A DNA stretch of 64,000 bases from Lepisosteus oculatus (lineage: Eukaryota; Chordata; Actinopteri; Semionotiformes; Lepisosteidae): the NCBI RefSeq assembly GCF_040954835.1, contig NC_090696.1:77561722-77625721 (forward strand). The letters are read 5' to 3'. A model generated the notes under the pieces. That model did not search any database. It was not told the DNA's origin and worked only from the letters and a program-made list of their open reading frames with translations. Shown here piece by piece: positions 48,957-60,600 of this stretch (position 1 is the first letter of the stretch; each line of letters starts with the position of its first letter). The position numbers were made by a program, and so were the translations under genes.

Positions 48957-49350
48957 CTCATCCACGGGCTGGGCTTGTGGTCTTTGTGCCTCCAGCTCCC
49001 GGCGCTTTGTTTCTGTGTGCGGTCTGTATCTGTACGGCTGTTTATTTTTTTTTCCTCTTTGTTTGTTTCCGATCCCGGTCCGCCCGTCTTCCCACCCCAG
49101 CGGGGCTCGGCTCAGCCTCCCTCGCCTCGCTGATGCTGCTGCTGCGTCCGGTGCTGATGCTGCGCTCGCCGGCTCCCCGGGATGTCGGGCAGGAGCGGCT
49201 GAAGGAGGACCAGCCCTGCGGGAGAGGGGAGGGGAGAGGAGAGGGGAGGGTGTGGCCGGGACTCGCAGAGCCGGTCACCTCTTCACAGGCGCCGAGTCCG
49301 ATGAGATGCTGTGCGGTGGCGGCGGGGAGGGGGGGGCGCGGGGTGGGCGG
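48957..49350 (-). promoter_or_regulatory. CRACD: Candidate CRACD CpG-rich promoter and first exon
   Basis: A GC/CpG-rich block. On the minus strand a donor gatgag|gtagga lies at edge 48957. 49218-49350 is very rich in plus-strand G runs (ggggagaggagaggggaggg; ggcggggaggggggggcg). As the most upstream island before the oppositely oriented sulfotransferase, it is the best candidate for the main CRACD promoter. Inference from composition and splice consensus. Confidence 0.45.
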
Positions 49351-49399
49351 TGACATTTTTGTGATGCTGGGCTACTCATCTTGGGAGAACAACCCCTAA

Positions 49400-50950
49400 T
49401 CACTGCCCCCCTCCCCCCGTCCCCCTGACCCCTGCTTCACGACACGGGGTAACTAAACCCTGCAACAACAACGTCTTCAACTGCACGGGCCCCACAGATC
49501 TGTCGTGCTGGGCCACCGCATTCAAGACGACACCGCGGGCAGGGAGTTTTTGTCCGCCTGTTTTTAGAATTAAAAAAAAAAGTAAAAGTGACATTTCCCA
49601 CTGCAAATTAGACATCTGGACATTAACTGATTCAGTGTTTGAATGCCTCTATTTGCTATAAATCGTTGATTAATTGGCTGGATGTGCAGTATATGGTACA
49701 AGTTTCCATGTTTAGCACCGATCGGTCCTAAAGCATCCGTAGTCTATTTCCTTAGCTTTGTAGCTTGTACTATTTTTAACTGCCGGTTATTTTAGAGCTA
49801 CGTGGCACTACCAGCCTGAAAACCGTCTTGAGAATCCCAGAAGGTAGTTTTCATCACAGTATGTACAGTATGTTTAAAATGCTCCACCAGACGGGACTTT
49901 CGTTTCTTTTGTACACCGGTTAGCGAACGCGGAGTCTTTTCAACATATATTTAAATAACATTTAGTATTTTCCACTTAAACCGAAAAAAAAACAATCTGA
50001 ATTCTAAAGATTTAAGATTTGCAGCGCTATGAACAGTATTCACCGGCCTTTCGGTTTCTCTGAAGTTAGTAGACACTGTTCCCTGGTGGTCAGAATAATG
50101 CCGAAAGTTCACACACATTCAAATGTCATCGGCTTGTTTATCACCCATTTTTAAAGACCATATAATAAGACCCGTTTATTTCCTTTGTTCAGACCCGCTG
50201 TGGTCAAATTGTTAGTGCCGCTCCAGAGACTCCAGTCCACCGTGAGAGACTCGGTTCAAATCCAGTGTTGCTGGACCCCTGTGACAGCAAACCATCTAGT
50301 TTAAACAGACAGACTATGTGCAAAACAACCGGTAATGATGACGGTAAAACAGATCAAAGAGAGACTCCCAAAAAAACACGCAAATCCGCGTTGTTCCTAA
50401 AATGGATCAATCCGCAATCTTCCAGAGAAAGCCATATTACTCAGTGCCGTGTCAATGACACAACGTGGCTGGTGCAATAGGGAAATCTCAGCGAACAGTT
50501 TCTACTCCAGCCGAGCGGTGAAGCAGGTTCTGCTTTAATCAGTGTGCTGCCAATTCGCATTTCCCTCTTTTCTGTCTGCTTTCATACCTATCAAAGAGTA
50601 TTATTCCCATTATTCCCGACGAAATGAGTTACAGCCTTTGAAAAGGGCAGCTATCTCTAATTCTTTTTAATGCGGTGACCACTGCATAACGGTCTACTTA
50701 TAAACAAAATTTCACAACAGAGTTATTCTCGTAAAAAGAGCTTTAATGGACCCAGGGGAAGTGCAGCACAACAGTATCTCATTTCCGCGGGTTAGTTGTG
50801 TATGTACTGTAAGACAGCTGACTCTGTTACTTCCTTTCTCAGAGCTCTTCCAGCGCGTCCTCGCTTCTTTTTGCAACAACAAAACTTTCTCACTGCAATT
50901 CCCAGCAGCCCCCTCTGCGCCTCTGGACACGCAGCAGCAGCAGCCCTCGA
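49400..50950. other. Interval between CRACD promoter candidate and the sulfotransferase gene
   Basis: AT-rich, with no recognised repeat or coding exon. Distal promoter elements of either divergent gene could lie here but none is identifiable by eye. Confidence 0.4.
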
Positions 50951-51086
50951 CACGAGAAGGAGCCTGAAAGCAGGAGCTGAACTTTGCAGAGATGGGCGCC
51001 TGCTAATCCGCCCCCCCGCTGTTATTTCAGGAGCTGGAAGCCGACGCGCAGACGAGCGGCGGGCAGGGCGACGGCGAGGGTCCGTC
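50950..51086 (+). promoter_or_regulatory. 5' leader of the CHST14-like gene, with possible 5'-UTR acceptor and tiny uORF
   Basis: CpG-rich. An acceptor-like ccgctgttatttcag ends at 51030, so the ATG exon may begin at 51031 with a separate 5'-UTR exon upstream. If the region is instead transcribed through, a five-codon uORF (ATG GGC GCC TGC TAA, 50992-51006) precedes the start. Confidence 0.4.
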
Positions 51087-51365
51087 ATGTCGGCTCGCAA
51101 GCAGGACCCGGCGTCGCACCGGGGCAGCGGGGCAGCGCTGAAGTGGAGACCGCCAGTCAGCTCCGTCTCGCTGAGACGCAGCTCGGCGGTGCTGCCGTCC
51201 GTGCTGACGTTTGCGGTGATCGTGGCGTCCGGCGGCCTGCTGCTCATGATAGAAAAGGGGATGTTGAATAATATGGACACCCCGTCGCCCCGGGGTCCCG
51301 GCGGCAGGGCGGATTACGCGAGGAACACCCGAACGCAAGACTCCGCCGCAGACGCGGATTCTCAG
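51087..51365 (+). CDS. CHST14-like exon 1: cytosolic tail, membrane anchor, stem
   Basis: 93 codons ending at donor gtaacg in phase 0. The frame is open upstream to at least 50796. This ATG was chosen because the resulting short basic tail and [18 protein letters not shown] anchor align with CHST14 (FAVIVASSGLLLMIERG). It is CpG-rich. Confidence 0.9.
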
Positions 51366-53691
51366 GTAACGCAGGTTTGGCGAAAGACACTTTTCTACCG
51401 CTCCTGCAGGCTGATCATATAGTGGCAGCAGGAGTTTATCTTGTGAAATGTGGATGCGTGAAAGTAGCCGCTGTGGCTTTAAAATCAGAAACCTTGGTCG
51501 CGAAGAGAGTGTGGGGGCTTGCTGTTGCTGCAGTTTCGGAAAGGGTAACTCCGTGAACTGGCGCACCGGGCTCCCAGTGGTCACCCAGGTGCTGCCGCCG
51601 GCCGCATGCGCGATCGCGCACAAGTTTCCAGGCGTCTTGTGCCGCTTAAAACTGGCCCCCTTCCGCTGTAAGGCACCGTCTCTGTATCTTATGAGGACCG
51701 ACAAAAGCAAATGTACCTGCAAATACTTCCTCAAGATACAATGGTACATTTTACAAATTAGAGAATTAGAAAAAGAGAGATTTTGCACAAGAGAATGTCC
51801 ATCCGACATATCTCACGGGTTTAGCCTTTCTTGCAGAACCCTTGGCAATATGTATCATAAAGGGCAGGTGATCTCTTTCCAAATACTCACCACCCTGTGT
51901 GAAAAGCAGCACCTGCCTCCTGTTTTCTGCCCTGAATGCACAACCCCTGCAGTTTCCACTGGTGTCCCTCCCTGAGTGGACTCGTTCAGTCAGTGGACTG
52001 GAAGGCACTCCCCTGTGTTCGTCAGAATGTTTCACGGTTTTGAGTACTTGGATCAAGACCCCTTGCCTCCTCTCCTCTGCTCAGGACTGGGGCTAACCAG
52101 CTCCTGTACTCTGCCACACACCTGGGGAAATTCCTCATAACACCTGTCTGTCATTTACACTTGACAGCGTTAATAATACACCTCCTTCTGCAGACTGGTG
52201 AAGGTTAGAGCACGGGCTGCACCAGCATCTTCCAAACATATTTCTAGCAAATTTGCATGGATATATGAGTTTAGTTGTTACTATTTAAGAGCCAAAAACT
52301 TAAAGTGGATCAAATTGCTCAACTATACCTGTCTTTTTTCTTGCGCTGCATAGCAGCCTCTTGACATTGAAGGCTAGGTGTTCAAAAATGTTCTTCAGTT
52401 CTGTCTGTTCCTGCTAAACCTTAGAGATGTCTCCAGGCCACTGACTACTTAGGTCTCAGTCCAATGTCTGGATTTTGATGACGTACATTTTTGTTTTATT
52501 TCTGGAGTTCAGTTGTGAGTGTTCTATGAATCAAACCTGGCAGAGGCCAGTCTCATGAGACGCATTGTGAAGCTCAGTAAGGTGTTTGCAGATGGCCACA
52601 GCTCACAGTCCACAGCGCAGGAGAGACCGCAGATTCACACCGGGTTGCCATTCACCCAGGAGACCTTCCTTCTGAAAGAGGAACGTGTCGTGTGCACCTA
52701 GGTCTTTACATCATGCACCCTGGGAAATGAGTTATATTTCATTGGTGAAAGTGGTCAAGCTAGTTAACGGGATGAAATATTGGCTTGAAGCAGGGCGTGA
52801 GTAAACACCTGTAGTGGTATAAATATTCGTTAGTATGTAGAACTCTTACCACTGTCGTCTGCTTCTTTCTAGATAATTCAAGAAATATGTAACCGTACCA
52901 TCAAGACAGTCTGCAGCCAGAAGAATATGCCTCACAGCGTCTGGGACTTGAGTCCCCTCCAGAGGAAGACCGTCCTTCAGCACATTTTGGTGAACGACGA
53001 GCACAAGTTCCTGTACTGCTACGTGCCCAAAGTCGCTTGTTCCAACTGGAAGCGGGTTATGAAGGTCCTGGGCGGCACCCTGGAGAACGTGGAAGTGAAA
53101 ATCAAGATGGACCACAGGAGTGGCCTGGTGTTCCTGGGAGACCTGAAGCCGGAGGAGATCAGGCACCGGCTGCAGACCTACTTCAAGTTCCTGTTCGTGA
53201 GGGACCCCATGGAGCGGCTGCTGTCGGCCTACAGGAACAAGTTCGGGGAGATCGAGGCCTACCAGAAGAAGTACGGCGTGGAGATCGCCAGGAGGTACAG
53301 GAAGGACCCGGGGAACACGGCGGGGGACGACGTCACGTTCACCGAGTTCGTGCGCTACCTGTTGGACGAGGACGTGGAGCGCATGAACGAGCACTGGATG
53401 CCGATTTACAACCTGTGTCAGCCGTGCGCGGTGAACTACAACTTCATCGGCGCCTACGAGAGGCTGGAGGCGGACGCCAGCCACGTGCTGCACCGCGTGG
53501 GCGCGGCCCCCCACGTCAAGTTCCCCGAAAGGCAAACCTGGTACAAACCGGTGACGGCACAGACGGTGCACTACTACCTGTGCGGCGTGCCACAGAAACT
53601 GCTAAGGGAGCTGCTCCCGAAGTACATACTGGATTTCTCCCTCTTCGCCTATCCTCTTCCCAATACAACCAATGAGTTTTGCAGACATTAA
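51087..53691 (+). CDS. CHST14-like carbohydrate (dermatan 4-O-) sulfotransferase, complete, two exons
   Basis: Exons 51087-51365 and 52873-53691 encode 365 residues (human CHST14: 376). Type II Golgi membrane protein: basic cytosolic tail, one membrane segment [20 protein letters not shown] (residues about 37-56), short stem, then a sulfotransferase-2 family domain. PAPS binding is served by the 5'-phosphosulfate loop [18 protein letters not shown] and the 3'-phosphate motif [56 protein letters not shown] and the C-terminal [17 protein letters not shown] follow CHST14 closely. N-glycosylation sequons are NRT and NTT. The family moves sulfate from PAPS to O-4 of GalNAc in dermatan/chondroitin. 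The nearest relative is CHST14 rather than CHST11/12/13. Human CHST14 is, as I recall, intronless and on chromosome 15, so this may be a paralogue rather than the direct orthologue. Confidence 0.93.
52873..53691 (+). CDS. CHST14-like exon 2: whole catalytic domain
   Basis: Acceptor ..gcttctttctag. Reads [20 protein letters not shown] through to NTTNEFCRH and TAA (53689-53691). All PAPS-binding and conserved family blocks are in this exon. It has strong GC bias at third positions. Confidence 0.95.
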   Translation: MIQEICNRTIKTVCSQKNMPHSVWDLSPLQRKTVLQHILVNDEHKFLYCYVPKVACSNWKRVMKVLGGTLENVEVKIKMDHRSGLVFLGDLKPEEIRHRLQTYFKFLFVRDPMERLLSAYRNKFGEIEAYQKKYGVEIARRYRKDPGNTAGDDVTFTEFVRYLLDEDVERMNEHWMPIYNLCQPCAVNYNFIGAYERLEADASHVLHRVGAAPHVKFPERQTWYKPVTAQTVHYYLCGVPQKLLRELLPKYILDFSLFAYPLPNTTNEFCRH

Positions 53692-53940
53692 GGCGACATT
53701 TTCTGAAGGAAACCTGTGATACGTTTATTTTTCCTAACCCTGGTGGCTAGCAATCTTTTATATAAATGGTTAAGATGTTACATTGTGTTTTTTTTTTACA
53801 GCATTGAGGTGCGTTTGTACATAAAACAGGGAAAAACAACAAAAAAAGACCAAGTGCCATATTACAATCACTGTTGAAGGTCGGAAGGTTGAATGATAAG
53901 TTGTTTTAGCGACCTATCAATTTATAAAGATTATAATGGA

Positions 53941-53946
53941 AATAAA
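53941..53946 (+). terminator. CHST14-like poly(A) signal AATAAA
   Basis: A canonical signal 250 nt after the stop codon. A second AATAAA lies at about 54338, so a longer 3' UTR is possible. Confidence 0.6.
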
Positions 53947-53949
53947 GTG

Positions 53950-56400
53950 CTCCATCTGGGTGCCTTTTCTTAACATCTCTTAAATTAATTTGTGTTTTTG
54001 CAATTCACAAAATCTGAAGCGATCATGTCACTAGTGCCTGAATCCCCTTTCCAACAGGTGCAACCCATTTTATTTCACCTGAGTGAACACAGAACTTATA
54101 CTCTTCTTTTGCCTGTCTGCATCCCAATATAACTTTTACGCCCAATATAATCTTAATTACAGCCCTCTTCATACACCACCGCTGGAGAGGATGCGAGGAG
54201 CACTAATTATGGGTCTGAGATCCAGCAGGAGACAACTGTACCACAACAGTGATGCAGAACGGTCCGATGGGAACCAGAAACATTTTTCTCTTCAAAAAGC
54301 TTTTAAGTATTGCCTCAGTTTAGACATCGGAAAGGAAAATAAAGGCTGGCACTAGTACCAAGCCCCAGTAAATGAATAATCCTTAAAGCATTAGCTGTGC
54401 TATTTAAAATCAGTTTCTAGTTTAAGACAGCTGTGTAGTGTCCCAGTCCTAGGTGGAGAGGCTGCTGTGAGTTTTCCAGTAACATGCCTGTTCCCGTTGA
54501 ATGCTCAAAAGCATTTAAAATTTTGACAACAATTGATTTGACAGTATTTGTTACTTCTGAAGTTATTGCCTTATGTTTGCTGTATACATAATTTTCAGAC
54601 AAAACGCAATGGATAAGATCGTTTTTAGTTTGTGTCTATTTTTGTGAAACTTAACAAAATCGGTGTTACCTATGAAAAACTAGATTCGTGCAGAGACAGG
54701 CACACAGATTAAATGCCACCATTTTCTGTTATTTTAGCCCGGAAACTAGATACTTGCTAGGAGATCATAGAATTTTGCACTGCTGTGCAGTGGGAGCCTT
54801 AACCAGTTTCTACTTCAGATCTGACCAGACATATGGAATACTTGTTCTACTTAGGCTACTGTCTCCAGGGTTTCACAATTCAAACACCTAATTTCTCCAC
54901 TTACTGTCTTAAATGGAACATGTTATCAGCCTCTCCCTGTACAGCAGGTGCTATTTAAAAAAAACTAGAAACTTGATTTCAAGCTACAACAATGCAGATG
55001 GAAATGGAGATGATTCTATTACTGCCAGCAGAAGGTAAGACCACAAGAAGAAAATCTCGAATACAAACCAATGGCAAACCCTGTAGCTTGTTTATGACTC
55101 CGACCTGAATTGCAAATCAGGTCATGTAAAACATTGTATGTAACTTAAATTGAAATCGTCAGATAAGTAACATGAGTGCTTTAGGAAGACTGCATTTATA
55201 GAATAGTATACTTTATAATGGTTAGCTACACTGAAAAAACCTGAAACATCTTCCAGCTACATTTTATTCATTTGACACATTTGCAGTCAGTAGGAATGCA
55301 CTGTGGTGACATTTAAAGCACCAAAATCAATCCATAGCCATATGCAGTGAACCAGTGACATGCAACTGGAAATCACTCGTAAAGTTGATGGAGAAAAAAG
55401 CATTGTGAAGGGAGGTCTCCTGAGCATACCCATCCCTACCTGTTTCACAAAACAAGTGAACTTTGATCAATGGAGCTCCATTGATCATGTAGTGAGGTTC
55501 TGTATAAACCAGGATCAGGGGTCTCAAAGCTCACAGAGGGGCTTTGAGCTTCTGGTTTTTGTTCCTACCTGAATAGTCAGAAGAATTAGCCGGTTATCTT
55601 CTTAGACATACTGTATATAGGATTTTTCACAGTTGATTACAGTGGACATTAAGGTGATTAAAAGATGCACTTAGCTGTAAGTCACCTCATTAGTCTGGTT
55701 GGAAGTAAAAACAACGGTGCAGCAAATGAACTACATCAGCGATATAACTTAGAATGTGAATGGGAACAAAACCCAGAAGACACTACTTCTGCTTGCTTGG
55801 GCTGTTGTCCACAAAGCAACACATCGTTCTGCATGCCTGTGCCGCAATCTCAGACATGCCTCAGGATGGCTAACAAAACCTTGATTCACTGCTCAAGAGG
55901 ACTGGGCTCCTATGCTGGTGACAGCCCTGCTCAAACCAACTCATTCCAGCGCGGTTAGCCTAAAATATGTGAATGTGTCACCTTCAGGTGTTCCCCTACA
56001 TAGAATCAAACTTTCTCAGGTGCCAATCTGCTTGACTGTAATAATGCAAGGAGCCACGAGGAAGCTGAGTGATTTGCTGAGGCTTTTCATGTCCAGAAGC
56101 CAGCTTGACGTCCTCGTTCAGCTCCCTCCCAGGGTGTCCGACTCCCCTAATGAAAGACACGCCCCTTCATGGTTCCATTCGTACACCAGCTGAGACACCG
56201 GCTGCTGGCACTTCACTAGACAGAACCACTCGGCACTCCTCCAGCTCCTCTCTGGGCCTCAGAATCTTTCACAGGGCCGGAAAATTTACCAATGTCAAAC
56301 CTTTTGATATGCAGCTGTAAAAGGCACTGAAGATGACAAAACCGTGACAAACTTGTGTCTAGATTATTGGAAAGTTAGGAGTAAAAGGATGACCTATGAT
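53950..56400. other. Convergent intergenic interval
   Basis: AT-rich DNA between the sulfotransferase and CEP135 3' ends. Small open frames have no recognised domains and no repeat family was identified. Confidence 0.45.
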
Positions 56401-56450
56401 TTTATTTTACATTTTCATACCAAAGCAAAATTATGAAAAGTTAATTTATT
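56401..56450 (-). terminator. CEP135: Candidate CEP135 poly(A) signals
   Basis: On the minus strand AATAAA occurs at 56445-56450 and at 56401-56406, about 1.1 kb after the proposed stop. This is a reasonable end for a 3' UTR, but other placements are possible. Confidence 0.35.
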
Positions 56451-57513
56451 TGTATAAATAATCAGATTTACATCACAAAGTCATGTACAAGATTAGATAG
56501 TAACAATTCAACTTTTACAGGAAATATTGACCGCAAATATGGCATGCTTGCATCACCAGGCAGTACCCTGTTGAAGTTCCCACAGAGAAAAGCACGTTCT
56601 GAGAAAGAAGTGGGTAGGGCAAGCGTCTTTAAAAGTTACGTCTCGTGTAGCATTTGTTTTATAACATATTGCTAAATGCCACTAGCGGACTTTTCCAAGA
56701 TCATGCTGTTTAGACAACAGGCTTAGATTTTCAGCCACCGGATTATTAAAGCAACAGACATGAAATCTGCACTCTCAGCGAGACTCTCAAGGTCACCTTT
56801 GGCGAACATCTCATGTAATAACTTTCTGACAGCACCATTACAGCTGCACTGATTTCATTCTGTTTAACCAATTTCAGAGTGTGTTGAAATTAATTATAAA
56901 AAATGTCTCACTCACCTTATTTCAAACATATAAAAGACACACAATATAAATCCTACATGCATTTAAAAGGGTTTTAACAAACATTTATGGGACTGAAATC
57001 ATTAGTGTTTGAGACATGAATGTTTTTATAATGACTAGGACTGTAAGTAGCAGGAGCTGATCAGGAACAGTGGCAGAAAGTGGACAAGCATGATTTGAGA
57101 GCTGACCCCTGGGCCTTCGTATTCTTCATTCTTTAAAGCTCACACTTCTGAAAAGGAAGAGCTCTACGTTAGTGGCGTGTGCGTGTTTGTTTTAAGAAAA
57201 TACTGGGCTACCCAATACACAGGTGCTGATGGCAACAGATTATCGCCCCTTACAGGGGTAAACTGCAGGTTCCCAAAACACTGAGAGAAACGGCAGTGGC
57301 AGGAAGGATAAGCAACATAAACAATTCTGCAGGGCTGAAGAATGAAGTCAAACGTTTTCATAACTCAGGCTTGTTTAACAAAACACAGGAAATGTGTCCA
57401 GAGGAGTACCCACAAAGGAGCTCCCTCTTGTAGTCCGGAACCCATTTCTTAACATAAGACTCGATAACGTCTGTAAAAAGCAGAGGCCTAAATGACAGGG
57501 ATGGTAAGGAAGC

Positions 57514-57673
57514 TTACTTTTCTAGGGACCTCTCGGCTGCGTGCTCTGGCGATCTGAGCGCTGAGCGCTCCGGAGAGCGGGAACGCGGACTGGGGGAGGA
57601 GCTCAAAGGAGAGGAGCTCCTCAGGGAGGAGAACGAAATCCCTTGTCGGCGCATCTCCTGCACCGCTCTCTCC
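57514..57673 (-). CDS. CEP135: CEP135 last recognised coding exon, Ser/Pro/Arg-rich tail
   Basis: Starts ERAVQEMRRQGISFSSLRSS and ends RSPEHAAERSLEK with TAA at 57514-57516. The tail is low-complexity S/P/R with several SP sites. The stop overlaps a donor-like sequence (gaaaa|gtaagc), so a further 3' exon cannot be excluded. Confidence 0.88.
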
Positions 57674-60600
57674 CTGTGCGGAGCAAACAGCAAAACAGCA
57701 GTGAAGGGCCGACTCACGCACAGCTCATATATACAAACACACACAGATGGACACCTCATGCGAGCCACAGCAGTGTGAAGGACATGCACAGCGCAGCAGC
57801 AACACTGGGTGCCTATGCTTTAAGTTATAGACCATGAGGTACAGATCCCGCTGAACAGCTGCCTGTAGCTGAGAATCATGGGTTTCCCAAGGTCAGGTCG
57901 AGCCGAGCACACTGCTGTCCGCAGAGCTCAGGCACGTGGAATGCAGTGACTAGACTCTCCCTTTCTTATAGTGAGAACAGGGTCACTTTGAGATTGCAGC
58001 AGTCTTGCATCAGAGCGACTATTGTCAATCGGATGTCAATCTTTACTTTATCACAAGCCCTTATAACCATTTTCTAAGATGAATGCTTGCTGTGCGTTTC
58101 CTACAGAACAGTTATTAGCCATCTGTGTCCTGTAGGAGAACTCAGTTAGTTTTGGGTTTTCACAATATAGTTTTGAGCAAAGCTGGGAAGGGAGAGAGAA
58201 AAAAAGTAAGTAACTGACGTATTCTATAGTTTAACCAATATCAATATCCCCATGAGCTAGTTGGGCCAAAAGGCTCCAAACACGAACCGGAAGCTGTGTC
58301 TTAACCCGTCGCTTGTCTGTACCTCTCGAACCGTTCGGTGGTCAGCTGGCGCTTGAGAACATCAAGTTCGGTTTGCAGCTGGGTGACCTTGCTTCTCAGC
58401 TGGGCCACCTCTCTTGTCTGGCTTGCTCTGTGAAGGCAATTTCAAGCCCGGTCAGTCTTTAGAATTTCAATATGAGCTTCATAATGCAACGTGCTTTGCG
58501 ACTCACTTCAAAATATGGGTGTCACTTTACGTGACAACCAACCCTATTCATAAAATTAAAACAAAATTCTTGAGGACAGCAGCGAAAGGTCTAAAAATAC
58601 CAGCAGTCAAACAAGCAGTAAACACTCTGCCACACTGACTTTCCTATAGTACAGAAGCCTGTGTAAAAGAGGTAATCAGACACGGCAATATATCAAACAT
58701 CTCACGCTTTACTGTCGGCTAAGGTGAGCCTGTCTCTGAGGATCTTCAGCTCCGATTCCTTCTCGTGGGAACTGAGGTGGATCTGGAACTCCTTCTCCCG
58801 GTTGGTGGACAGGAGTGTTTCCAGATTCTTAATGGTTAATCTCTCGCTGGACAGCTGCTTCTTCAAAAGCTCTGCCTCGGACTTCACGTCTTCCAGCTCT
58901 CCCACGGCCTGCAGCACAGCAACCCACCCGGTGACTTTCACGACAACCTCTTGGAGAGTAAGACCAATTCTCCAGGAAGAGACTTACCCTCTCGTACTCC
59001 ATGCTTTTAGAAGTGAGCTGCCGAGACATCATCTCCTTGCTGGAGTCCAGCTTGACACACAGCTCGCGGACAGAGGCGAGATCTGCGAGTGCCGAGGACC
59101 TCTCTTCGTGCGCCGCCCTCACCTCGTCCTCCAGCCTGGACATGGTTTTGGCCAGAGTGGTGATCTGGGCTTCGTACGCCTGCTGCGCACTCATGTGCTA
59201 CACAAAACCACCATCAATGAATACAAGAACGTGGAGATGACTAACTGTGACTCTGGGACACACTGGAGTTATTAGTGGGCATGTGCCCACTAAAGCACAT
59301 CAACTGGAGCATTGTTTCCTAGTTAGACTGCACAGAGTCACAGGACATTAAAATAACTTTGTTTTAAAAGAAAGCAGCACTCTACAGTATAAATACAATC
59401 CCCTATATTATACACCATTGGGATAGCTGCTATACCACCTTTGAAGATTTTTTTTTCTTCATTTAAATGTGGTATTTTTATATACATATATATAAATCAG
59501 AATTTCCTATTTGAAGTTAGTGGAGACCGACATAAAAACATTCATGCTTCTCTCCGGAAAGGAAAATATTTGTTCGCATTTTTGCCCCTTTGTCGCACGG
59601 AGGAGACCCTGAGGTACACAGTGCCTTTTCCTGATCCAGGGGAAAAACTAAAAACTCGGTAAGAAACCCGTTTGTAAGAGAAGGTTTAAGGGCTGTTAGC
59701 TGTGCCACAGCCGCTCCGCACCTCCTGAATCTCTCGCTCCAGGTTGCCAACGCGCTCCCGCAGGTGTCTCCTCTCGGTGTCGGCGGAGAGCAGCTCCAGC
59801 CGGATCGAGCTGCTGTGCCCTTCCGCCTGCTGCAGCTTCAGCTCCCAGTCCTCCGCCTGGCTGTGGGCGAGGCGGAACCTCTCCAGCATGTCCCGGTTCT
59901 CCTGCTCCTTTCACGGGAGTTCGATCAAGCGCGTTACATTGACTGCTGGGCAGAACTGAGGGAGCAGGCCTTTCAGCCAGAACAATAACCGTCTCTAATT
60001 AAGACACCCGGGGATGCCTGGACACACCCCTGATCACTCAGTTAAAGCTGGAGTTCGGGTACCTGTGCTGACATACAGAAAGGCACACACAAGAGGAATC
60101 GGACCTACAGGAAGCCCCCTAACCTGTGGCGCTGACTGGTGTACAGTCCCATCTCCTGGCACCTTCTCCACAGCCTGCTTAAACAATCTCCTGGTACCCT
60201 CAGCCTTCCAGCTACTGGCCACTGTGTGTGGTGCCATGTTCTGTCATCGGGGCTGCCCTGACCAGCTCTGACTGATCCCAGGAGCGCCTAGCTGATTCCA
60301 CAACTGCGAGAGATCCAGCAGCAGTAGCCGTTCCTGCTTTACGTTTCACTGTCATGGGCTTCACAATCGGACCCCCCCAGCAGGCCTGGTACCGGAACCT
60401 TATTGAGGAGTGCGCCTCCTAGGGCCACCACATCAAGTCATGATCGATCAAACACATTATTTCTAACATTTGCACCCCTTTCCGAGCAGTATATAACGTT
60501 TTGAACTTTCAGAAACATGAAAAGAGATCCACAGGTAGCAACTGACTCACCTTTGCAGCCAACAAGCTCTCTATTCTCGCGACCTCCGATATGTAACTGT

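Noticed and set aside
51087-53691. CHST11, CHST12 or CHST13 as the identity
   Set aside because: The membrane segment ([15 protein letters not shown]), [33 protein letters not shown] and C-terminal [17 protein letters not shown] blocks match CHST14 much more closely.
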